The notes beneath the pieces were generated by a model, which had not been told where the DNA came from, ran no database searches, and saw only the letters and a program-made list of their open reading frames with translations. A program made the position numbers and the translations under genes. Shown here piece after piece: positions 12,084-20,480 of a stretch of 64,000 nt of DNA (position 1 is its first letter; the number at the start of each line of letters is the position of its first letter). The stretch is from Lunularia cruciata (taxonomy: Eukaryota; Streptophyta; Marchantiopsida; Lunulariales; Lunulariaceae). Where the stretch lies: positions 28,249,493 through 28,313,492 of the forward strand of contig OX419759.1 of assembly GCA_948567375.1 (NCBI GenBank), written 5' to 3'.

Positions 12084-12209
12084 TTAGGGTAGGTGCGAAG
12101 TACTCCAGGATCTGACCTGAACAGCCACAAAACCAACAGATGCCCCAACAAAAACTGCGCCTATGCCAATCAGGGTCCATTTTCCAACCTTCACAATAAA
12201 TTTCCCCAT
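12084..12209 (-). CDS. Short hydrophobic ORF or first exon (41 aa)
   Basis: The minus strand starts at 12209 with MGKFIVKVGKWTLIGIGAVF and continues as a Gly/Ala/Val-rich membrane-type helix to FVAVQ. There a CAG|GT splice-donor consensus (near 12115) precedes a stop at 12084. Its style resembles the start of the ISG12-like protein at 16569-16970: a basic N-terminus, then a small-residue hydrophobic helix. It may be a first exon of a related gene whose remainder is lost. Upstream, on a tandemly duplicated 188-bp unit, lies a second copy of the same start region in which ATG has become ATA and a stop follows after 17 codons. The function is unknown and coding status is uncertain. Confidence 0.35.
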   Translation of the reverse strand: MGKFIVKVGKWTLIGIGAVFVGASVGFVAVQVRSWSTSHLP

Positions 12210-12522
12210 CTCGTCCTCTAAGTAGCTTTAAGACACGTTGAAAATTCTAGTCAAGTATCTTGATGGATCAGTATCCGATAAGCAAAATCTGCACTCGGAT
12301 AATCACTCACGTGCGCTAAACCGAGTAAGGCAAATCACGCCTAAACCCCTATGCCACTCAGGGTCCATTTTCCAACCTTCACAATAGATTTCCCTATCTC
12401 GTCCTCTAAGTAGTTTTAAGACACTCTGAAATTCTAGTTCAAGTAATCATGATGGATCAGTATCCGATAAGCAAAAATCTGCACTCGGATAATCAATCAC
12501 GTGCGCTAAACCGAGCGAGGCA
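12160..12522. repeat. Tandem duplication, two units of about 188 bp
   Basis: Unit 1 (about 12160-12332) and unit 2 (about 12348-12522) are nearly identical. Each contains the hydrophobic ORF start region, a 7-bp inverted repeat TATCCGA...TCGGATA, and a CACGTG G-box (near 12309 and 12499). Read toward the minus-strand ORF, the duplication copies a promoter and 5' exon module. Confidence 0.85.
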
Positions 12523-13155
12523 GAGGATTCGTACGAAATACTAAGACAACGAGGAACATAATGTCGAGTCGGGATTTCGTGCAAAAACTTTACAGAGATA
12601 GTTTATGGAGGGACCAAAATTTGCCCCGACTCTCGCAATATTAGGCGATGCAACTGATTGAAATCGATAATCCAGCTTCAGAGCTCTCGACTCAAAATCT
12701 ATCCTCAGGAACCATGTAGAAAACGTTACGGAGACAAACTGACAGTGAAGAAACAAATTTGCATCTGCAAACTTGGTCCAGAGCACTCTTTCCAACTGCT
12801 AGCCGGCCATGTTTCCTAGCTACGAGCTATCTCTCAAGCAGCATCATGATAAAGTTGTGACTAAGAATTGAATCTAAACAGAAAAGCTAAAATAGCATTC
12901 TCTATCAGATTCTCCATGTATATCACGCGCAGATTTGGAATTATCATAAATTGGGATCCGATTTCCTGCATGCTTCGGTTTGATTTCACGTAGACTCTTG
13001 CTTCATGCGGAAATGCAAGACCATGAAACTTTCCAGCAAAGCAGAACTTGGAATATGATATTGTCTCTACTCTGTATGTCACTATATATGACTTTTGCTA
13101 CCCCACCCCGGGTTCCGTATGAAATCCCGTTTGACTCGCCTTAAAGAGAAAAAAA
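12523..13155. other. CpG-containing sequence between the inverted-repeat arms
   Basis: No retroelement similarity seen. Open stretches on the minus strand (12541-12795, 84 codons; 12861-13082, 73 codons) have no motif I recognise and may be chance. CpG is not depleted here, unlike the surrounding retroelements. Confidence 0.3.
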
Positions 13156-13268
13156 GCGACCGCGTAGGAAAAATGAAAGATGGGAAGACCCCATCAAGCC
13201 GTACAAGGGAGAGAAAAAAAAAAAAAAGGTAACATGGGGCTAAGCCCCAGTAGAGTCTGTATGAGAAA
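13156..13268 (-). repeat. Right arm of the 110-bp inverted repeat
   Basis: Reverse complement of 11734-11843, sharing the CGACCGCGTAGG end, the CCCCATCAAGCCGTACAAGG core, an A-run and GGGGCTAAGCCCC. The A-run is longer here than the T-run of the left arm. Confidence 0.7.
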
Positions 13269-14760
13269 TCTGCCCAACCGCACCTAAGATATCCGAGCTA
13301 TGCAAGTAATACGGTCTAATACGGTCTATCCTTAAAGTTGTTTTTCGACTCAAATGGTTTATAGATGATAGTAGTAATTTTAGCCTATCTTCATAGGCAA
13401 AAGTAGCTTTTCGTGTGGTGGAACTCTTTTCTCTTTCAATTCCATTTATTTCTTTTTTTTAATATTTATCAAGACTGGTAAATTTAGACATTTATGCTTT
13501 CTTGTTATATCTTAGTTAACTTCAAACGTTAATATTTTTAGTTATATCTTTGTTTGGTTAGTAACTTATTGCAAGGTTGTAAATCATTTTATAAGTTTAT
13601 TTACTTTGTATTACTAGATTTTAGGAAGAAGTAGGTGAATTTCAACGTACTCTCACAAATATTCAACAAATATGCACTCTCACATAGTGACAGACATCAC
13701 CATTGATGCAACTCTATCTAATAGAGTTAAGATTTTCTGCCTTATATTCTACTTGATGATAAAATAAGCTTTAGAGTTTTGCTTCATGCTTCTCCCTTGA
13801 ACTTGATCGAGTACTTTGATTTACTTCTGAGTAATCTATCACAACTTTACCATTTTAGATTGGATCTTTAATATCCAGTTTTCATAGTACTTCTAGATAG
13901 TGCACATGTGGTTTTCCATATGACATACATGTACAGTACAAATAGGTAAAAAGCACACCAAAGTCTATGATGTAGTTCATAATACCGTGGCTCATGTCTT
14001 CTAAGCTACATGACCCCAAGTTTAGGTTGAGGGATGGTTTGATTTACCATGATCACATAATCAACGAATGCGAGCAGATATTGTTATTTTCACTGATGGT
14101 TCATCATACCTTGCATGACATGGTGTTTACAACCTCCTATGAGAAAAATCATAAGCACGAGTAGAGTAGCAATGCCCATTGCCTCTAGGGACAAGGAGTA
14201 CATTATGCACTCAAGTTTATTCTCGGATATCTGATACCTTTAGAAATGAGATTTCTGAGCACCTACATCATCACTTTGATTCTCTCCTGATGGAGGTAGC
14301 ATGAGGTTCTTTGTAGAGTGGATGAGTATTGGATGTCTCTCCAACCATGCTCATAGCCCTTTGTTTGTAGCATGTATCTATAACTTTACAATGCGCTCAA
14401 GGTTTATGTCTTCACTAAAGAGCAACAACAATAGAAACACAGCTAGGGTTCACTTACAATTGGTGCACGATAGTATTGGAGTATGGCGCCATTTTAGCCG
14501 CTTTGTCTTTTTCCTTGTACTGCTTGATGGGGTCTTCATGTTTTCACACGAGATCTAGTTTTCACACTTCCATACTATTAGAGTATCTCTAACACACTCT
14601 CAAGAGTAGACTACCGTCCTCTTAGCTACTTTGATACTTGTTGTTAGTGTATTCTTTTCCCTAGTGTCCAATTGGCCTTATCTATGTTTTTATCTCTTGA
14701 TTGCTTGGGATTGTTTGACCTCCGCACTTGTTTATGGCATGTATGTCATTTCCCTTTCCC
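13269..14760. other. Intergenic, one fragment of the inverted-repeat family
   Basis: Mostly AT-moderate sequence with no defensible gene. At 14506-14535 the piece CCTTGTACTGCTTGATGGGG repeats the core of the inverted-repeat arms. A weak plus-strand resemblance to a Gypsy integrase N-terminus (RLRDGLIYHDHIIN near 14030) is too short to annotate. Confidence 0.4.
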
Positions 14761-14764
14761 TGAT

Positions 14765-14765
<1 letters not shown>

Positions 14766-14838
<73 letters not shown>
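14766..14838. repeat. (TA)n microsatellite
   Basis: An uninterrupted TA run of about 36 units. Apparent open frames across it on both strands are artefacts of the repeat. Confidence 0.97.
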
Positions 14839-14841
<3 letters not shown>

Positions 14842-14929
14842 TAAATGAGAGCAGAAGTCGTTCTGATATATATATATAAACTCACTTCTCACATCCGGAA
14901 GCGCCGTGGATTAGGGAAACACGCGGCGT

Positions 14930-15365
14930 GCAGATTGACCACCTTGTGAATGCGACTGTGCTCTCGCGGGAGAGTTTCTTTTGGGAAGTGGAGTGAACCT
15001 CACTCTCAGCGCAGTTTTAAATGTAATATGTGAACACTCAAATTGATCCTGGTCAGGTCCATAAAACTCCAGTGGACCGTCGTTAACCCATGTAACGCAA
15101 GCGTATATAATAAATGGTAGCAGTTGATATCCAAGTGTATAAAATTGGCCACGTAGGTTAAAAGAGAAGCACGAAGGATATCATCAGACAGTGCGACAGA
15201 TCAATAACTCTTGATCACCATGTGAATCTGACTGTACTCTCGCGGGAGCCTTTCTTTTGGGAGGGGGAGTGAACCTCACTCCAAACAAAGTTTTAATGTA
15301 TAATATGTACTCAAAATTAAACACAATTACGAAGGATATCATCAGCCAGTGCGATACTTCTCAAA
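14930..15365. repeat. Diverged tandem duplication, period about 276 bp
   Basis: Unit 1 from about 14936 (ACCTTGTGAATGCGACTGTG, CTCTCGCGGGAG, GAGTGAACCTCACTC) recurs from about 15212 (ACCATGTGAATCTGACTGTA with the same CTCTCGCGGGAG and GAGTGAACCTCACTC). The trailing ACGAAGGATATCATCAG is likewise present at about 15172 and 15329. The second unit is shorter. No coding potential is evident. Confidence 0.75.
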
Positions 15366-16409
15366 GGTTGAGACCTTGAGTCACCTGGTTGACTGCATTC
15401 TGGAATATCCTGTCACAGGGAGCAAGGTTGAGACAAAGGTTAGTGATTTGCTACTCTATGAATTTTCTGATAAACTGATGCGGTAGAAAATTTTGCATGG
15501 CGAGGTCCTGGAGATGTTCCGAGCTGTATGAAACAAGAATAAGCTGACGCTCTTTCATTTCTTCTTCTCGAAAGCCTACAAGAGTGGTTTTGTCGTCAAA
15601 GTCTGAACTTGAGGTTGCTGAATCAGATTGTAAAAGCATTCCATGCAGAGACTCGTTATATTGTTGACAAGGACGGTGCTATCGGGTTCCCAATTTATTT
15701 CCTGTCAAAACGAGGGGAATTTGATTGTTGTGAAGTGTTCTAAGTGGAATTCTTCTGATCTTTCAGATTTTGGGACCTATAATTTGAGAGAAGTAACAGA
15801 AAGCAACAGAAACTGTGAGATATCGACACATAATTATGGAATTGTGTTTGTGCAACGGTGGCGAAAAACTGACCTCGTAGCACAACGGAACCAATTTTGG
15901 TCAATTTTATTTAACTAAGGATGGAGAACATTATTCCTACACAAAGCTCGAACTTCCGATAAAGATATCACAATCCCTCAAGAGGCGATGCCATCCACAC
16001 ACGTGAGCTCGGCTCCAACACAACTAGGAGCTGAACATTACAGCCCCGGTCGTCGTAGTGTTTCCTTATCTTTCTCAAATTTCCCCGAGACATTTAACCG
16101 ACATAACCACGAATAGTTTCATTCATCACAAGGTCATTTGGATTGTGGAAATTGCAAGTTCATGCTGCTTTCAACGAATATGAAGCAGAAGGAGAAGAAG
16201 TAAACAAGTATGAATTATTATGCTTCATTAGGGAATCGAGGAAATGTTTGACAAGTTGAAACCGAAATCGACTTTTGGATCTTGAAACGAAACTGGCTAA
16301 AGCCGCGTGTAAAATACAATCTACATGGTCCATAGTTTGAGCCGTTTCGGTCATTCTCACAAGTTTACTTATCACATACAACTCTATACAATCTATTCTA
16401 CAACCCTAC
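15366..16409. other. Region downstream of the ISG12-like gene; unassigned short ORFs
   Basis: Two minus-strand open stretches, 15451-15639 (62 codons, acidic, with SDFDDKTTLVGFREEEMKER) and 16160-16381 (73 codons), have ordinary-looking composition but no family I recognise. The first could be an exon: an AG dinucleotide sits upstream of its frame. The part next to 16409 is the expected 3' untranslated region of the ISG12-like gene. Confidence 0.3.
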
Positions 16410-16568
16410 TTAATTACGGAGAACCCCATTGCAAGCAGCCACGATCCCAAGTACAGCACCACCAAACATGCCAATAGCTCCAGCAGCATGCGTTAGAGCA
16501 GATGGTGTGGCCTTTATCGCCGTTTCAGTAGCGGAAAAGGCTGCTAAATCACCCAACATGCCAATACG
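16410..16568 (-). pseudogene. In-frame C-terminal extension beyond the TGA of the ISG12-like gene
   Basis: Directly after the TGA, in the same frame, 52 codons run to TAA at 16410-16412. They begin RIGMLGDLAAF and end AAGAIGMFGGAVLGIVAACN, with the same Gly/Ala-rich hydrophobic character and ISG12-like helix pattern as the main ORF. A single CGA-to-TGA change would explain the break. Either the gene has lost its C-terminus, or the reading frame was originally longer and the shorter product still works. Confidence 0.55.
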
Positions 16569-16970
16569 TCAAGCACCACGCACCCAGCCCTTCAACACCC
16601 TACCAGTCGCAGAGATTGCTGGTCCAGCTACTGCAGTCGCACTGGATGCTGCATAGAGGCCAGCTTTCGCGACGCTGTGAACAACGGCAGAAGGACCTGC
16701 TCCAACTCCTATCCCAGCAACAGAAACAGCAGCTCCAGTGAGAGTGGTAGTTCCTGCCCCAATTCCGACTGCACCAATGGACTGCATTACTGCGCACGCA
16801 CTACCAGCCCCTACAGTGCCTCCATACGAGGCCATGAATCCCGCAGCCCAGCTGCCACCAACAATGCCCAGGGATGAAAACCCGAGGCTTGTGACAACTA
16901 ACGGGATCACCACAGGTACTGCCATTATCGTTGCCCCCGCACCAACAAGTGCAATTCCTGTTCTTTTCAT
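16569..16970 (-). CDS. ISG12 / IFI6-IFI27-like small hydrophobic protein
   Basis: A 133-residue product from the ATG at 16970 (context CACAATGAA); an in-frame ATG at 17045 would add 25 residues. Nearly the whole chain is Gly, Ala, Val and Ser in membrane-type helices. Residues 19-70 match the ISG12 (Ifi-6-16) core: a proline-started helix, then LGFSSLGIVGGSWAAGFMAS (29-48) and QSIGAVG (63-69). Animal members are interferon-induced membrane proteins of mitochondria, ER or nuclear envelope that influence apoptosis; no role can be assumed in a plant. No intron is needed. The frame stops at TGA (16569-16571) but stays open for 52 further codons of the same composition. CpG is normal here and retroelement sequence is absent, so this is the best host-gene candidate in the window. 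Confidence 0.75.
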   Translation of the reverse strand: MKRTGIALVGAGATIMAVPVVIPLVVTSLGFSSLGIVGGSWAAGFMASYGGTVGAGSACAVMQSIGAVGIGAGTTTLTGAAVSVAGIGVGAGPSAVVHSVAKAGLYAASSATAVAGPAISATGRVLKGWVRGA

Positions 16971-17040
16971 TGTGAAATTCTTCTTTCGCGCAACCACCTC
17001 ACAAAACCTCACCCTTCCTATGGAAACCACGACGAGAAAC

Positions 17041-17460
17041 CCCAAAAACCAGAGCGCTAGAAGGATAGGAAGAGCTGATATTCACCGGGTCCATAAGCCA
17101 AAAAATAAGCCTTCTTCGCCTGTTGCCCGCCTCCTTCAACACGGAGATTCACACACCAGATCCTTAAACTTCGCCTCTCCTCTTCGCACTCCACCGTCTC
17201 TCTCGCTCCTCCTACTGTTCACTCTACTACGTGCTCAAACAAACACACACCCTCCGCCCCCCTGCCCCTGCCCTGTGGGAGATATGAGAGAGAGAGGGTG
17301 TCGCCCCACTCAGAGACACATTGGCCTCTCCTCCTTCCTTCATCCTGCTGCTGTAAGATCTCGCTACTTCACTTGCTACAGACCAACTTGGATCAATTTA
17401 GCAGAGGTATATATATGTATATCTCTCTCTCTAAGAGCCGGGTTTTATCTGACTTGAAGG
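17041..17460 (-). promoter_or_regulatory. Candidate promoter and leader of the ISG12-like gene
   Basis: On the minus strand a TATATATACC element at about 17407-17416, flanked by a GA/CT-rich tract (17418-17432) and a second GA run near 17284-17297, precedes the ORF by about 430 nt. The interval is C-rich with scattered CpG. TATA plus GAGA-type repeats is a common plant core-promoter arrangement. Assignment is by position only. Confidence 0.35.
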
Positions 17461-17493
17461 TTTAGGTATATCATCTTAACTAAATCTGTTAAG

Positions 17494-17635
17494 GCATTTA
17501 GCGGCAAAAGTTGTGGTTCCGTACAGGAGTGCAAAGGAGGAATCCGGAACCCATCGTGCCCGTATATGGCATCCCAACAACGTCTGCTATTGCATTTAGC
17601 GGTAAAGGTCCGGTTCTAGTAGGAGTGCAAAGGAG
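17494..17635 (+). repeat. Pair of 45-bp direct repeats, 98 bp apart
   Basis: GCATTTAGCGG..AAAG and GGAGTGCAAAGGAG occur at 17494-17540 and again at 17592-17635. Short repeated GCATTTAGCGG motifs are typical of subterminal regions of CACTA-type transposons, but no terminus is seen here. Confidence 0.6.
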
Positions 17636-17919
17636 TACACCCTTACAAATTTCAAAACTCTTGGTCTCTCCATATATTTACTCCAATAAATTTCCGGATT
17701 TGGATTAGATTCCATACGCCCCCTAAGGACTAACTTTCCCGAACTACATGTCTTTTTTAATTATTAAAATTATCCAAGGGAGGTAAGATAAGAAAATGAA
17801 AATACATTAATGGAAATTGTGTTTTATGCAACACGAGCTGTTCTGTTTTATCAATTATGTAGATTAACTCTATAATATTTCAAAATAACCATTCTCATAT
17901 CTTAATATATTTTATTATA

Positions 17920-17924
<5 letters not shown>

Positions 17925-17985
<61 letters not shown>

Positions 17986-18000
17986 TATCTATATATATAT
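17925..18000. repeat. AT-rich microsatellite (AT)n
   Basis: A run of TA/AT dinucleotides with a few TATGTA and TACATA interruptions. The flanks, about 17740-18400, are strongly AT-rich without coding potential. Confidence 0.95.
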
Positions 18001-18594
18001 AAACAGATAAGATATATTTATTCTAGTGATTTCCTATGAAATAATAAATTTAATACTAACAGTGGAACAAGTGAATAAGAGCAATATCTAGAAGATGTGT
18101 TGATGAATTTTTCCATAAATTTATTATTGCATATGATAATTCAGATTCCTTATTTTGATGGAATAAAATATTATTTACATGATCTCATATGCATTTCAAC
18201 TTGAGTCGTTAGAATTTGTAGAGCTTCTTAGACATTTGGTTGAGATTTATGTACATTTTTAAGTAATTTCATTTCTAATAAAAACATATATGAAGAAGAT
18301 TAACCATAGGTTTGTCATGACCCACCTCATTTTAGAGTCCTGGTCTTTTTTGTTTTTTTTTTTGTTTTTCTTCATATAAATAGTCTAATTTAGACATCAT
18401 GAAGTGTTGTTTGCAAGAAGTATTAATTCGCATGTAATTGTAACCCCACAATATAGAGGTGTGAGGTGCCTCAATAATATATGTCCCCATGGCTGCCTGA
18501 CAAGAATGGAACCAGACTCATTTTGTAGTCGGACCCATTTTGTTTTTATTCCATGGGGCTTACGAAGTGGCTTGCACAATGAAACAAATGACTC

Positions 18595-18790
18595 CACTAC
18601 AAGGAAAACCCCAAATTCACGAAATCCTAAGGGATGAGGGTCACAATGATTTTCCAAAAAATACAAAATTCTGCCAATTTCCACCGCCATTTCATGATCA
18701 CTAAAAGACACTTGCGCTACCAAAGAACCATTGGCAACGATTTCACAACCAATCTCACGCATGTGACAGACGATTGTGACCCTTCACCAA
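18595..18790 (+). mobile_element. CACTA-like transposon terminus with subterminal GTGAC motifs
   Basis: The sequence CACTACAAGGAAAACCCC at 18595 closely resembles the En/Spm (CACTA) terminal consensus CACTACAAGAAAA. Inside it, GTGAC/GTCAC motifs repeat (near 18649, 18757, 18775 and 18795) as in CACTA subterminal regions that bind transposase. A promoter and short ORF follow. The opposite terminus is not seen; the element appears truncated before about 19250. Confidence 0.5.
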
Positions 18791-18837
18791 CCGCTGTGAC
18801 AAAAGAAGGACAGACCCCACCCCGTCTCCCAAGGAGC

Positions 18838-18846
18838 TATAAAAAT
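18838..18846 (+). promoter_or_regulatory. TATA box TATAAAAAT
   Basis: A good TATA element 100 nt upstream of an ATG at 18939. The interval is a pyrimidine-rich leader (CACTTTTC, CTTTTCTTTCACTTCTC), as is usual for plant 5' untranslated regions. Confidence 0.6.
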
Positions 18847-18938
18847 ACCCAACTCCATCCTACAGGTCAAATCTTTTGCAATCTTGATTTTCACTTTTCA
18901 TTTCTCACTTTTCTTTCACTTCTCGCATTTTTCTCTCC

Positions 18939-19232
18939 ATGGCCGCCAACTCTTGTGATGTCATACAAGCAGTTTCCAGCATGGCATGCCAAATTTTGTT
19001 GACATTGTCAAGAGCTCAAGACACTAAATTGTATAGTGGAGGGGGAATTGCACTATTATGTGAAATTGAATATTCAGTCATGATGGGACAAATTCTCAAG
19101 AGGGGAATTGAAGTGAAGGCGGTGGAAATCTTGAGCAAACCTCTTGATATTTCAGAGTGTGGATTATTATATTTCCAAACTAACTACATAAAAAAAGGAG
19201 TGGCTTCTTGTTGTGGGATTGGGGTCTCATAG
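18939..19232 (+). CDS. Unrecognised 97-aa ORF behind a TATA box
   Basis: The start has near-ideal plant context (CTCCATGGCCGCC). The product, MAANSCDVIQAVSSMACQIL onward, is mildly hydrophobic with several Cys residues, no signal peptide and no motif I know. Placed just inside a CACTA-like terminus, it could be the first exon of a transposon gene, or a small captured gene. About 50 bp after the stop, the sequence turns into a fragment of a family B LTR, so the 3' part may be missing. There is reasonable evidence of transcription signals but none of function. Confidence 0.45.
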   Translation: MAANSCDVIQAVSSMACQILLTLSRAQDTKLYSGGGIALLCEIEYSVMMGQILKRGIEVKAVEILSKPLDISECGLLYFQTNYIKKGVASCCGIGVS

Positions 19233-19283
19233 ATAGGGCCATGTTGTAGGAAATTTGTGATAATACCAAGAATCTAAGTATCT

Positions 19284-19324
19284 AATTTCACATCTAGATC
19301 ATATGGCTAGCTCTTGGTATTACA
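19284..19324 (-). repeat. 41-bp fragment of a family B LTR start
   Basis: The minus strand reads TGTAATACCAAGAGCTAGCC and on to GATGTGAAATT, the first 41 bp of the family B LTR. The rest of the LTR is absent. Next to it, ATACCAAG at about 19264 forms an inverted repeat with CTTGGTAT at the LTR end. Confidence 0.65.
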
Positions 19325-20480
19325 GCTCTATAGACTTGTTATTGAAGTCCACAAAGCTAGTACACTTGAGTCATCTCGAGATCTATATGTTGCCTTTGAG
19401 GACTAGTTCCTAGATTCCATTTCACTGCAATGAAATCAGGAGATTACTTTAAATTTATCAAATGAATCTGATCTCGTCATACAAAGATTTGATAGTGATA
19501 GCAATTGAGATGGAGAACATAGATTGCTACCTAGTCGTAACAATTTCAAGCAGACAGGCCTTGCAAGTGTGAAGTGGTTGAAATCCCCTTTTTTTAAATC
19601 CCTCTCCAACCTAGTACCCAACATGTGTTTTTTCTAACAATTCTAGGTTGAAAAAGGTGATATCAAACCATTTGGGTCCTCCCTTGAATCATGTCAGTGC
19701 TATATTTTGACTGTCAGTATACGGGAACACTTGAAGAATCTTACATGAGCTATATTCATATGACAAAACCCTATATTGCTGCAAGGACCAAATTCAAGTG
19801 TGAAAAAAAGCATGATTGAGTATCTAGCCCTCACAACATGACATTGGTTTGTCCGCATCAACAATCATGAGCATATTGACCTGCAAGAGTACTTAGGTTC
19901 CTATGTTATAGATAATTCAGGAAAGTTTGTCTTCTAGGAAGGTATCCTAGTAGAGGCTATACAGAATGGATATTGGATAGTTCTAGATGAGTTGAATCTT
20001 GCATCCTTTGATGTCCTTGTGGCATTAAATCCTTTGCTGCTGACATTACCAAAGCTATCCTTCAGAACCAAAGTGGAGCTTTTGATCACTCTTGTTCTCT
20101 CTTGTCCACAAGATTGATTGAACCACATAGTATCCCGCCACCTTTTGTAATTAATCGTATGCCTTGACATGGTAAAGGTGGCCATTTTTCATGTGCTTCC
20201 TCTGTTACATAGATATTGTACAAGGAAGAATCAGAAGTTGATGGAAGGCTCTTCATCACATTACTACCGAATTCTTGTTGGAACAAAAGGAAGTGCTACA
20301 AGTTGATGCAACTAGATGTTGACTTTTAGTATTTGAAGAAGCTGTTGTAAAAAGATTTCTGTCTTATGACCCACTCCCTTGAGTACTGGAGCTTTAAGGT
20401 GGAAGGTTCAAGGACTCAAGAAGAGTCTCTTAGTGCAGCAATAGCCTTTGTAGTACTTGTGGAGTAGAAGAAAGCCAAGA
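19325..20480. other. Upstream part of Copia element: possible 5' LTR end and leader
   Basis: No ORF of note. TAACA at 19635-19639 could be the end of the Copia 5' LTR (its 3' LTR starts TGTTA), and TGATATCAAACC near 19658 loosely resembles an initiator-Met primer site. I could not match this stretch to the 3' LTR start at 38061, so the boundary is tentative. The remainder up to the gag start is leader. Confidence 0.35.

Noticed and set aside
13990-14560. Possible Gypsy integrase remnant on the plus strand
   Set aside because: Only one short stretch resembles the H2C2 region; neighbouring blocks do not follow.
14631-14885. Open frames on both strands across the TA repeat
   Set aside because: They exist only because (TA)n has no stop codon in these frames; the product would be repeated Ile-Tyr.
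18397-18762. A 121-codon minus-strand open frame
   Set aside because: It crosses the CACTA-like terminus and has no motif or start context; probably chance.
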